From the NCBI GenBank assembly GCA_945861315.1, contig CAMAUB010000052.1, forward strand, positions 1 to 8,389: a stretch of DNA of 8,389 nt. The letters run 5' to 3'. The first letter of the stretch is position 1. The number at the start of each line of letters is the position of its first letter. Positions 1 to 6,061 of this stretch are shown here, piece by piece. The stretch comes from Chlamydia trachomatis (GTDB lineage: Bacteria > Chlamydiota > Chlamydiia > Chlamydiales > JAAKFR01). The notes under the pieces are model-generated. The model had not been told where the DNA came from and searched no databases. It worked only from the letters and a program-made list of their open reading frames with translations. Made by a program: the position numbers and the translations under genes.

Positions 1-119
1 CTCGATCTTTTTGCGCTTTTTTCCTCGAAAAGGGTACAAGACACTTCCCTTCGGAAAAAATCCCAAAAATTTTCGAGAAATCTCCTCTGAATATCTGCGA
101 GATAAACCCGAAACTCAGG

Positions 120-680
120 TTAGTAATCTTGAGAGGTGCCGCAACCGCATGATGACTTGACATTTGGATTGGAGATTTTAAATCCCGCGCCTTGTAGTCC
201 ATCAACATACTCGATAGTAGCGCCAATTAGTCTTCCAAGCGCTGCTTTTTTGACATAAATTTTAATTCCTTCAGACTCGAAAGTTTCGTCATCTGCATCA
301 GATTTCTCGCAGAAGTCAAGAATGTATTGAAAACCACCACATCCACCAGCAGTATCACCAAAGCGTAGCGCCGGGTGCTCAATACCCTCTTCTTTAGCAA
401 ATTGTCTAAATTTCTCAGCTGCCCGAGGTGAGAGGCTTATTGTTGAGAGATTTAGCTTTTCAGCTAGAATTTCATTGAGCTGAACAAGTAGCTTTGTCAT
501 AGAATCTTTAGCCATTCCATGGCTGAGCATACCAGCTTCCAAAGTTTCCCATGTAGCTGCGCTACAGCTAGTGCAATGCAGGCCTGCATTGGTCATTGCA
601 TGAGCTAGACGTTGGCTCTTAGTCGGAAATTTTGAGAAAATTTCCGCAATTGTCATATCTAATTTGATTGTATTTTCCAT
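120..680 (-). CDS. A-type Fe-S carrier (IscA/HesB family) with N-terminal DUF1858-like CxxC domain
   Basis: A 186-residue protein of two parts. Residues about 5-70 resemble the DUF1858 / hybrid-cluster-associated redox-disulfide domain: an alanine- and threonine-rich helix leads into AGLHCTSC, giving a Cys36-x2-Cys39 pair. Residues about 82-186 are a full IscA/HesB/ErpA domain, with LRFGDTAGGCGGF carrying Cys114 and a C-terminal NPNVKSSCGCG carrying Cys178 and Cys180. These three cysteines match the Fe-S ligands of A-type carriers, which hand clusters to apo-proteins in the cytoplasm. A-type carriers are normally about 105-120 residues, so the extra N-terminal domain is the odd part; I infer that it supplies a thiol pair for redox or cluster transfer. 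The ATG is 2 nt after the ferredoxin stop, with an AAGG-like ribosome site about 10 nt upstream, so the two are probably co-transcribed. The carrier assignment is firm. The role of the N-terminal domain is not known. Confidence 0.9.
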   Translation of the reverse strand: MENTIKLDMTIAEIFSKFPTKSQRLAHAMTNAGLHCTSCSAATWETLEAGMLSHGMAKDSMTKLLVQLNEILAEKLNLSTISLSPRAAEKFRQFAKEEGIEHPALRFGDTAGGCGGFQYILDFCEKSDADDETFESEGIKIYVKKAALGRLIGATIEYVDGLQGAGFKISNPNVKSSCGCGTSQDY

Positions 681-682
681 TT

Positions 683-946
683 TTAGAACCTTATCTTAAC
701 ACAGTTACTTTTAAGCTTACATTGGCAGGCGAGGCGCTCACTATTCATTTCGCCGAGGAAATCATCTTCTTCTTGCGTGTAATCAGAGAGGTTTTCCATT
801 CCCGCTTCAACTTCGATGACACAGGTGCCGCAAATGCCCTCGGTACATGCAAAAGGGACGCCGGCTTCTTCACAAATTTCGGCAATAGGGTCACCATCTG
901 GAACCTCATATTCCTCGCCTGTATCTGTAAAAATAATTTTTCCCAT
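683..946 (-). CDS. fer: 2Fe-2S ferredoxin (plant/adrenodoxin-type fold)
   Basis: An 87-residue small acidic ferredoxin that carries electrons in the cytoplasm. The cluster ligands are visible as Cys34-x4-Cys39-x2-Cys42 (ACTEGICGTC) and a distal Cys74 in RLACQCK, the standard spacing for a single 2Fe-2S centre. Length is typical for chlamydial ferredoxin (CT059-like). Its ATG begins only 3 nt after the discriminator base of the tRNA-Pro gene on the same strand, so the usual ribosome-site position lies inside the tRNA acceptor stem and no Shine-Dalgarno sequence is available. I infer a tRNA-mRNA co-transcript that becomes nearly leaderless when the tRNA 3' end is processed. The Fe-S carrier gene follows 2 nt downstream. 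No internal ATG would keep the complete N-terminal beta strand, so this start is preferred. Confidence 0.93.
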   Translation of the reverse strand: MGKIIFTDTGEEYEVPDGDPIAEICEEAGVPFACTEGICGTCVIEVEAGMENLSDYTQEEDDFLGEMNSERLACQCKLKSNCVKIRF

Positions 947-949
947 AAA

Positions 950-1024
950 TCGGAGTAGAGGGATTCGAACCCCCGACCCACTGCTCCCAAAGCAGTTGCG
1001 CTAGCCAAACTGCGCTATACTCCG
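950..1024 (-). tRNA. tRNA-Pro (anticodon UGG)
   Basis: Read on the minus strand, a complete cloverleaf can be drawn. The acceptor stem is CGGAGTA/TACTCCG, the D-arm is GCGC...GCGC, and the anticodon stem ACTGC/GCAGT encloses the loop TTTGGGA, which puts TGG at positions 34-36. The T-arm is GGGGG-TTCGAAT-CCCTC with one G-T pair. Discriminator A73 is at 950. CCA is not encoded: the next bases are TTTATG, which begin the ferredoxin gene. Maturation therefore needs an RNase Z-type cut after A73 and CCA addition. The CGG start is typical of bacterial tRNA-Pro. Confidence 0.96.
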
Positions 1025-1037
1025 CCATCTTACTAAC

Positions 1038-1066
1038 AGGATACGTAGAAGAGTCTTTTCTTCCAA
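1038..1066 (-). promoter_or_regulatory. Candidate promoter for tRNA-Pro/ferredoxin unit
   Basis: On the minus strand TTGGAA (1061-1066) and TATCCT (1038-1043) are separated by exactly 17 nt, each matching 4 of 6 bases of the major sigma consensus. The start point would fall about 6 nt before the mature tRNA 5' end at 1024, which suits a tRNA gene. This is a by-eye match. The 68-nt gap is shared with the divergent FlhB-like gene, for which I see no convincing promoter. Confidence 0.4.
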
Positions 1067-1092
1067 GATCGAATTTTATATATCTAAAGAAT

Positions 1093-1698
1093 ATGGAAGA
1101 AAAACCGTTCCCGCCGTCGAAAAAAAAGTTACAAAAAGCTCGAAAGAAGGGAGAGATACCTAAGTCGAAGCTTTTGGCAAGCTCACTCTTTTTTTTAGGA
1201 GCTCTTTTACTACTGCGCCTTTGCGCTCCCTATTTTTACTTAGCTTTTGTTGAATTGATGCAATTTAAAGAGAAGCTCTGCTTTAAACCGATTGTGACTC
1301 TTCTAATTATTTTTTGGATAGCAGTGGTGATAATAGGCGTTTTTGTCAATCTCATCCAAAGCGGGTGGTTATTGACCTGGTCAAGTTTAAAGCCTAGGTG
1401 GAATGCAAAAATCAATCTGGAGTGGAATCTATTTTTTGTAGCTATAGACATAGCTATTATTTTGGCTCTATTTTTTCTTCTTATTAGACCAGAGATGAGC
1501 TGGATTACCATGAATCCAATTTTAAAGTTGAAATTTGTTTGTGAAAAGTGTTTTACCATCGCCTTGATTATTTCTCTCTCTCTTGTGTTAGTGGGTCTTA
1601 TTCATTGGCGCTATAGCAAGATGCTTTTTATGAAGAAGATGGGAATGAATGCTGCTGAAAAAGCAGAAGAAGAGCGAGAAAATGAGGTGAAAAAATAA
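1093..1698 (+). CDS. FlhB-like export gate protein, transmembrane domain only (no autocleavage domain)
   Basis: A 201-residue membrane protein of the FlhB/SctU family, which forms part of the export gate of flagella and type III secretion systems. The N-terminus has the family signature (EKPFPPSKKKLQKARKKG, compare EqaTPrkLqkAReeGqi). Four hydrophobic segments follow, at about 27-52, 67-94, 112-131 and 153-172. After the fourth comes YSKMLFMKKMGMNAAEKAEEE, matching the basic linker that leads into the cytoplasmic domain in normal FlhB, and the protein then ends. Full-length members have about 350-380 residues, with a cytoplasmic domain containing NPTH that cleaves itself to switch substrate. 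None of this is present, and the 34 nt before flhA leave no room for it. The gene heads the flhA operon. It is either a specialised minimal form or a decayed one; the intact frame and linker favour a retained shortened protein. Confidence 0.8.
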   Translation: MEEKPFPPSKKKLQKARKKGEIPKSKLLASSLFFLGALLLLRLCAPYFYLAFVELMQFKEKLCFKPIVTLLIIFWIAVVIIGVFVNLIQSGWLLTWSSLKPRWNAKINLEWNLFFVAIDIAIILALFFLLIRPEMSWITMNPILKLKFVCEKCFTIALIISLSLVLVGLIHWRYSKMLFMKKMGMNAAEKAEEERENEVKK

Positions 1699-1722
1699 GG
1701 GTATTGGAGTATGGCTTTCAAA

Positions 1723-1728
1723 AGGAGG
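1723..1728 (+). promoter_or_regulatory. Strong Shine-Dalgarno site of flhA
   Basis: AGGAGG, within AAAAGGAGGGG, ends 4 nt before the flhA ATG at 1733. It is by far the best ribosome site of the cluster. The FlhB-like gene has only a weak purine run and the FlhF-like gene relies on overlap with flhA. This fixes the flhA start. Confidence 0.8.
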
Positions 1729-1732
1729 GGTC

Positions 1733-3544
1733 ATGAAGGGGAGTTGGAAATCTAGTTTTCAGCATTCTGATGCCATTTTAGCTTTTGGGGTGATCGGACT
1801 TGTTTTACTCCTTGTGATCCCTCTTCCACCACTTATCTTAGATGCCCTTCTTTGCTTCAATATCGCTTTCTCTGTCATGGCTCTTCTACTGACTTTATAT
1901 GTAGAAAATGCACTTGAATTTTCAGCCTTCCCAACTATGCTCTTATTTCTTACACTCTATCGCTTAGGTCTAAATATCGCCTCAACACGGATGATTCTAA
2001 CACGAGCGGAAGGGGGGGATATCATCCATACGTTTGGGAACTTTGTTACACAAGGACATGTTGCTGTAGGTCTTGTGCTCTTTGCACTTTTGACTGTTAT
2101 CAATTTTGTTGTCGTGACAAAGGGCGCTGGACGTGTTGCTGAGGTTGCAGCTCGTTTTACCCTTGAGGCGCTTGGTGGAAAGCAAGCAGCCATTGATGGA
2201 GAGGTTAGTGCTGGAATGCTCACTCATGAGGAAGCGAAAGAGCGACGTAAAAGGGTTTCTGAAGAAGCTGAATTTTATGGCTCTATGGATGGAGCTTCAA
2301 AATTTGTGCGAGGAGATGCTGTTGCAGGATTGATCATCATCTGCGTCAATATTGTTGGGGGATTTTTTGTTGGTTTTATTGTAAAAGGCTTTTCGCTATC
2401 AGAGTGTTGGAATATCTACGTCCGCTTGACTGTGGGCGATGGTCTTGTTAGTCAAATTCCTGCACTATTAGTTTCTATAGGTGCAGGCGTGATGGTGACA
2501 CGTGCTTCATCTGGAAGTATTGGCAAAACACTTTTTCGGCAAATTTTTAACTATCCCAAAGTTTTTTTTATCACAGGGATCGCTCTTTTACTTTTGAGTG
2601 TTGTACCTGGAATGCCTTTGCTAATTGTTGTGCCCATAGCAGCGTCTTTGCTTGGCTACTCTATTTATTTATTCAAAGAAGAGAAAACAACTGAGATCTC
2701 TAATAAAGCAATCCCTCTTGAATTGAGGCTTGGAGTAAAGGTTGTCTCTTATGCTGGGAAATTAAAAGAAGAGGTCTTAAATATTCGCAAGAGTGTTGAA
2801 GCAACGCTTGGAATCACACTTCCTTCCATTCAAATTTCTGACTGCGCATCAATCTTACCAAATCACTTTGCTGTTTTAGTTGGGGGAGATGTTGCATGTC
2901 AAGAGCGTGCTCCTGAATTTGAGCAGATGGTTATTAGAATTGAAAGACTCATTGCCAAGCGAGCATTTGAACTTTTAACTCGGCATGATGTTGCGATGAT
3001 GCTTGAAAAAATGAAGCGCTTTGATCGTTCACTTTCCGAAGATCTCAAGCTTAGCCTTGGGCAAATGCTCAAAATTCTTCAAAACTTGCTCAAGGAAGAG
3101 ATCTCTATTCGAGATTTTGCTGCAATTGTAGAAATCTTGGTTGAAACTGACAACGAAGATCTTGATCTGTTAACCCAGAAGGTGAGGGAGGGATTTGCCC
3201 GCAAGATCACACGTCAGTACTTTGGCGAGAGCAAAGTAGCTCATGTGATTACCCTCGACCCAAAAGTAGAGCAGATGATTCAAGCCTCCGTAACCTTCTC
3301 CTCAAAGGAGCGTCTTCGTCCAAAAACAATGGAAAATATTGCAAGGCAGTTACAGCAGCTGAGCGAAAAGGTATTGCAAACTGGTGAACGTCCTGTTGTC
3401 CTCACCGAGAGCTCTTCCCGTCTTCGCCTGCGTCAACTCACCGAGAATCTACTTCCTGATCTTCCCATTCTCTCTTATAAAGAGGTGACAAGTGATGTAA
3501 GAATGATAAGTGTCGGAATGATTAAAATAGATGTGCTCATATGA
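1733..3544 (+). CDS. flhA: FlhA, flagellar-type export apparatus protein, shortened cytoplasmic domain
   Basis: A 603-residue member of the FHIPEP family (FlhA/SctV), the nonameric membrane ring that feeds substrates into the export gate. Residues 1 to about 314 hold the hydrophobic segments and the family signature RLGLNIASTRMIL (77-89). They also include the conserved cytoplasmic loop with KGAGRVAEVAARFTLEALGGKQ (130-151) and YGSMDGASKFVRGD (182-195), which carries the aspartate equivalent to Salmonella Asp208. The cytoplasmic domain starts near residue 328 (LELRLGVKVV). Compared with Salmonella FlhA, about 60 residues are absent between GGDVACQ (384-390) and RIERLIAKRAFELL (402-415). The lost stretch includes subdomain D2 and the DPAF motif of the chaperone-binding dimple. 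The rest (D3, D4 and the final PDLPILSYKEV) is complete. Chlamydial FlhA proteins are known to be shorter than enteric ones. The stop codon overlaps the next start (ATGA). Confidence 0.95.
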   Translation: MKGSWKSSFQHSDAILAFGVIGLVLLLVIPLPPLILDALLCFNIAFSVMALLLTLYVENALEFSAFPTMLLFLTLYRLGLNIASTRMILTRAEGGDIIHTFGNFVTQGHVAVGLVLFALLTVINFVVVTKGAGRVAEVAARFTLEALGGKQAAIDGEVSAGMLTHEEAKERRKRVSEEAEFYGSMDGASKFVRGDAVAGLIIICVNIVGGFFVGFIVKGFSLSECWNIYVRLTVGDGLVSQIPALLVSIGAGVMVTRASSGSIGKTLFRQIFNYPKVFFITGIALLLLSVVPGMPLLIVVPIAASLLGYSIYLFKEEKTTEISNKAIPLELRLGVKVVSYAGKLKEEVLNIRKSVEATLGITLPSIQISDCASILPNHFAVLVGGDVACQERAPEFEQMVIRIERLIAKRAFELLTRHDVAMMLEKMKRFDRSLSEDLKLSLGQMLKILQNLLKEEISIRDFAAIVEILVETDNEDLDLLTQKVREGFARKITRQYFGESKVAHVITLDPKVEQMIQASVTFSSKERLRPKTMENIARQLQQLSEKVLQTGERPVVLTESSSRLRLRQLTENLLPDLPILSYKEVTSDVRMISVGMIKIDVLI

Positions 3545-4242
3545 CAAATGCAGGAGAGATTAGACGTCTTCGAGAAGCACGAGGAGCCTCTTCTTCTGCG
3601 ATTGTTCGCTTTCTCCTATCAAAGGGCATTGCACGCCCATATGCCGAAGAGATCGCAGCCGAATCTGTTGATTTATACCCAAATCATTCAAGTTGTTTGG
3701 GTATAGATAGTCTAGGGCCTAGCATCACAAAACGAATTAGAAGCTCTAGCTCCATGACCTTTCCAGCAAAAATTGCACTTGTAGGTCCAACAGGTGTTGG
3801 GAAATCAACCACAATCACCAAGCTACGCGCCTATTTTAATGCTAAAGATCAAGATGTCACCTTCATCGACACATGTGGATGTAATTTTTATGAACCCAAT
3901 AGAGTGGATCAAATTGGAGAAGAGCTCTCTGCACACGACAATCTCACAATTCTCTTAACTCTCTCAGCTACAGCAAAAGATGTAGATATCTACGGAGCGA
4001 TCCATCAATTCTCCCCCCTAAGACCATCAGGACTGCTTTTTACAAAACTCGATGAAACGCTTTCATCTGGAGTCATACTCAATGTTTGCTTAAAAACAGA
4101 CCTTCCAATCTACTTCATTGCCTATGGTTATCCACTCCCTGGATATATAGAAGCTGCTGACCCTGAAAAGATTACAAGAAAAATTCTAACAGATCACAAT
4201 ACAGAGGAGTATCAGTTTTTGCGACAATTAATTATGGAATAA
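3541..4242 (+). CDS. FlhF-like SRP-family GTPase lacking the I-box/G2 region
   Basis: A 233-residue protein. Residues about 1-48 form a short helical N domain (REARGASSSAIVRFLLSKGI). A GTPase domain follows, with P-loop GPTGVGKST (82-90), G3 DTCG (110-113), an FlhF-type LSAT strand (141-144), TKLDE (168-172) as G4 and YGYPLP (195-200) as the G5 region. The closest family by these motifs is FlhF, the GTPase that places polar flagella. In SRP GTPases about 75 residues separate the P-loop from G3 and contain the DTxRxGA (G2) motif and the insertion box. Here only about 20 residues intervene and none matches DTxR. The fold may still bind nucleotide, but FlhF-type composite active-site catalysis looks unlikely. 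FlhF's basic B domain is also missing. It is translationally coupled to flhA by the ATGA overlap. Confidence 0.75.
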   Translation: MTNAGEIRRLREARGASSSAIVRFLLSKGIARPYAEEIAAESVDLYPNHSSCLGIDSLGPSITKRIRSSSSMTFPAKIALVGPTGVGKSTTITKLRAYFNAKDQDVTFIDTCGCNFYEPNRVDQIGEELSAHDNLTILLTLSATAKDVDIYGAIHQFSPLRPSGLLFTKLDETLSSGVILNVCLKTDLPIYFIAYGYPLPGYIEAADPEKITRKILTDHNTEEYQFLRQLIME

Positions 4243-4277
4243 TATAAAATAAAATTAGGAAATTAATTGGTATTAGT

Positions 4278-5051
4278 TTGATTGAATCTTGTATAAAAGA
4301 TCTATGGGAAAACTATCATTCGACTCAAAAAATCGAGTTCAGAGATGATCTTATTGTCCACTACCTCCATCTTGTAAAATTCGTTGTTGGAAGAGTAGGT
4401 TCAACGTATCCAAGTCATATTAAAATCGATGATCTTTATTCATCAGGTGTCACTGGTCTGATCAAAGCGATTGAAAAATTTGATCCAACTCGTGCCGCTA
4501 AATTTGAGAGCTACGCCATCCTACTTATTAAAGGAGCGATCATAGATGAGCTTAGAGAGCTCGACTGGATTCCACGTAGTGTTCATCAAAAAGCGAATCA
4601 AGTTTCAACAGCACAGATTAGTCTCCAGCAGGAGCTTGGTCGCGACCCTAGTGATGAAGAGCTCTGCGTGCGCCTTGGAGTAACAGAAGAAGAATTTAAA
4701 GAGACGCTCGATCGCATAAGACCGGCAATTCTCATTCCTCTTGATGGTGGAAATACAGCTGAAGATGAAGATCGCGTTCCACTTGCTGAGAAAATTCCCG
4801 ACACTCGTGCAGAATCTGGCTATGATGTTGCCAATAAAAATGAACACGCCCACTTGCTTGAACAAGAGATTTCTCACTTATCAAAGCAAGAGCAAAAAGT
4901 GCTTATGCTCTACTACTATGAAGATCTCATGCTAAAAGAGATTGGCGCGGTGCTCGGTGTTAGCGAATCACGGGTTTGTCAGATTCATACAAAAGCGCTA
5001 CTCAAGCTTCGAGGGCGCTTGCAAAACATTTTCATAATGAGTCCACTTTAA
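4278..5051 (+). CDS. fliA: RNA polymerase sigma-28 factor (FliA/WhiG family)
   Basis: A 257-residue alternative sigma factor that directs RNA polymerase to sigma-28 promoters. Region 2 spans about 22-93, with DDLYSSGVTGLIKAIEKFDP (51-70), KFESYA (75-80) and IKGAIIDELRELDWIPR (84-100). Region 3 is about 101-150. Region 4 is about 195-250, with the helix-turn-helix MLKEIGAVLGVSESRVCQIH (218-237). Length is normal for the family. In Chlamydia this factor controls late developmental genes rather than motility, and it sits next to flhA there too. The start is uncertain because there is no ATG. TTG at 4278 lies 17 nt from the nearest AGGA (4257-4260), while an in-frame ATT at 4266 lies 5 nt from it, so a rare start or weak initiation is likely. 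The stop codon interlocks with that of the opposing antitoxin gene. Confidence 0.94.
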   Translation: MIESCIKDLWENYHSTQKIEFRDDLIVHYLHLVKFVVGRVGSTYPSHIKIDDLYSSGVTGLIKAIEKFDPTRAAKFESYAILLIKGAIIDELRELDWIPRSVHQKANQVSTAQISLQQELGRDPSDEELCVRLGVTEEEFKETLDRIRPAILIPLDGGNTAEDEDRVPLAEKIPDTRAESGYDVANKNEHAHLLEQEISHLSKQEQKVLMLYYYEDLMLKEIGAVLGVSESRVCQIHTKALLKLRGRLQNIFIMSPL

Positions 5052-5494
5052 CAAGCTATAAGTTGCTGATGGTCAATTTCTATCGGCTCTTCTTTTTCTT
5101 TTTTGTGAATGGATAACATTTCCGCGGTTATTTGAGTGATAAATTTTCTAAAATCTTCATCTTGAATAAGTTTTAAAATCTCGATACGAACGCACATATC
5201 AGCAGTTGGATTAATATGAGCCTCCTCTTTTTCCCATGAAAGAATTGTTGGGTGAGTGACTCCTAATTTTTTGGCAAAATCCGTAGTAGATAGCTTTAAG
5301 AACTTACGTATGAAACGCAGCTGGCTACCTGTTAAAGGGGTAGCTTTAAAAATTAGATGTTTCAAGACACTGATCTGCAATTTGTACATGTCTATATCTA
5401 AAATTTCTTGTCCCATGACCATTTTGATAGGAACATCGACGAGAGTAATAGGAAAGCCAAAATCTTCATAAATTAGGGTTTTTATATTTTTCAT
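5048..5494 (-). CDS. MqsA-type helix-turn-helix antitoxin (no zinc-binding domain)
   Basis: A 148-residue protein whose middle (about 55-110) is an Xre/MqsA-type helix-turn-helix: TGSQLRFIRKFLKLSTTDFAKKLGV (55-79, cut here: the key piece is FAKKLGVTHPTILSWE, 73-88). This domain would bind the operator of its own operon. The N-terminal 50 residues, with FGFPITLVDVP (12-22), match MqsA-like antitoxins that lack the paired CxxC zinc site of E. coli MqsA. The only cysteines are at 101 and the C-terminus. The charged tail HKKEKEEPIEI may contact the toxin. The start overlaps the toxin stop by 4 nt (ATGA), with GGAA about 8 nt upstream, so the pair is translationally coupled. At its 3' end the stop codon overlaps that of sigma-28 on the other strand. 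Confidence 0.82.
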   Translation of the reverse strand: MKNIKTLIYEDFGFPITLVDVPIKMVMGQEILDIDMYKLQISVLKHLIFKATPLTGSQLRFIRKFLKLSTTDFAKKLGVTHPTILSWEKEEAHINPTADMCVRIEILKLIQDEDFRKFITQITAEMLSIHKKEKEEPIEIDHQQLIAC

Positions 5495-5817
5495 ATATTT
5501 TCTTCCATGGTTAAGTTTACAACTGTTATAATAACAACATTTTCTTCATTAATAGTTATTATAATTCTTATATCTACATCCTCCAGCGTTTTTCCTCTAA
5601 TGGAGTACTTCCAATTTTGAAATATTTCATCATAAGCATCTTTTGCCTCCTCTTGACGCCCTGTCTCCAGCACATACAGCACATCCTGAAAGGTCACTTT
5701 TCTTTTATCTATCCGTTCTAGCGCGTGCAGCGATTGTTTGTATTTTCGATTTTTTAGACAATTTTGGATTCTTATACCAAGATTATCATCTTTAGGTGGT
5801 CTTTTCCTGTGTTTCAT
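5491..5817 (-). CDS. DUF4258-type toxin of a type II toxin-antitoxin pair
   Basis: A 108-residue basic-to-mixed protein. It has the DUF4258 pattern: SLHALERIDKRKVTFQDVLYVL (29-50) with conserved His31 and Glu-Arg (34-35), a helix ending in ETGR (51-54), then YSIRGKTLED (71-80) and two hydrophobic strands, RIIITI and VVIITVVNL. Proteins of this domain are often encoded directly before HTH antitoxins, and this toxin-first order with a 4-nt overlap fits. The toxin role is inferred from family and position; no catalytic mechanism can be read from the sequence. The ATG at 5815-5817 is preceded by a weak GAGA ribosome site and by a good promoter. Confidence 0.72.
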   Translation of the reverse strand: MKHRKRPPKDDNLGIRIQNCLKNRKYKQSLHALERIDKRKVTFQDVLYVLETGRQEEAKDAYDEIFQNWKYSIRGKTLEDVDIRIIITINEENVVIITVVNLTMEENI

Positions 5818-5836
5818 TATCGTGTCTCTTGCTTAT

Positions 5837-5865
5837 ATTGTAGTATTCCTACATATTAAAAACAA
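5837..5865 (-). promoter_or_regulatory. Promoter and candidate operator of the toxin-antitoxin operon
   Basis: On the minus strand TTGTTT (5860-5865) and TACAAT (5837-5842) are exactly 17 nt apart, and the start point would lie about 12-15 nt before the toxin ATG. An inverted repeat, TGTAG-n5-CTACA (5839-5853), covers the -10 box and part of the spacer. This is a natural position for repression by the HTH antitoxin. The promoter boxes are direct observations; binding by the antitoxin is inference. Confidence 0.6.
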
Positions 5866-6061
5866 GACTTCATTTATTTAGTAGGTAAAATCAATAGAGT
5901 AGTCTCTATTTTTGTAGGTTTCATTCAGAAATTTACAAAATCATCTTCTGTTCAATATATACTCATCCAAGCTGAATCTGCAAATTTTAGACAGCGGCAA
6001 ATCGGACTGTATTGAGCTTAATACGTTGAAAGTTATCAGTAATTTTAGACTGGAATTAGCG
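5866..6061. other. Gene-free stretch between toxin-antitoxin operon and fic remnant
   Basis: I see no credible ORF here. It contains a 7-bp AT-rich hairpin with a 4-nt loop (AATAGAG 5893-5899, CTCTATT 5904-5910) followed by T residues on the plus strand. AATTTTAGAC occurs twice (5983-5992 and 6041-6050). TCTGTTCAATATATA (5947-5961) and AATACGTTGA (6020-6029) both recur in the same order before the cupin-like gene. It may be decayed accessory DNA. Confidence 0.5.
5947..6029 (+). repeat. Diverged direct repeat, copy 1
   Basis: TCTGTTCAATATATA (5947-5961) and, 58 nt later, TATTGAGCTTAATACGTTGA (6010-6029) match the leader of the cupin-like gene at 6493-6544 in the same order. The second copy has small insertions around AATACGTTGA and a shorter middle. 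A 15-nt identity plus a colinear 10-nt identity is more than expected by chance in 8.4 kb. The two copies flank the fic remnant. Confidence 0.45.

Noticed and set aside
24..77. Inverted repeat CTCGAAAA/TTTTCGAG downstream of the Fe-S carrier gene
   Set aside because: An 8-bp arm with a 38-nt loop and no following T-run on either strand is not a convincing terminator and may be chance.
1..160. Open plus-strand frames from the left edge (one to TGA at 158, one to TGA at 88)
   Set aside because: All three plus frames are open for 29-52 codons here and none gives a recognisable protein end. A neighbour's 3' end is possible but cannot be chosen.
668..1008. Plus- and minus-strand ORFs over the ferredoxin and tRNA
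   Set aside because: They are alternative frames of the ferredoxin gene, and one runs through the tRNA. None has family features.
5893..5910. AATAGAG/CTCTATT hairpin followed by T residues as a terminator
   Set aside because: There is no plus-strand gene within 800 nt upstream, and the stem has only two G-C pairs per arm.
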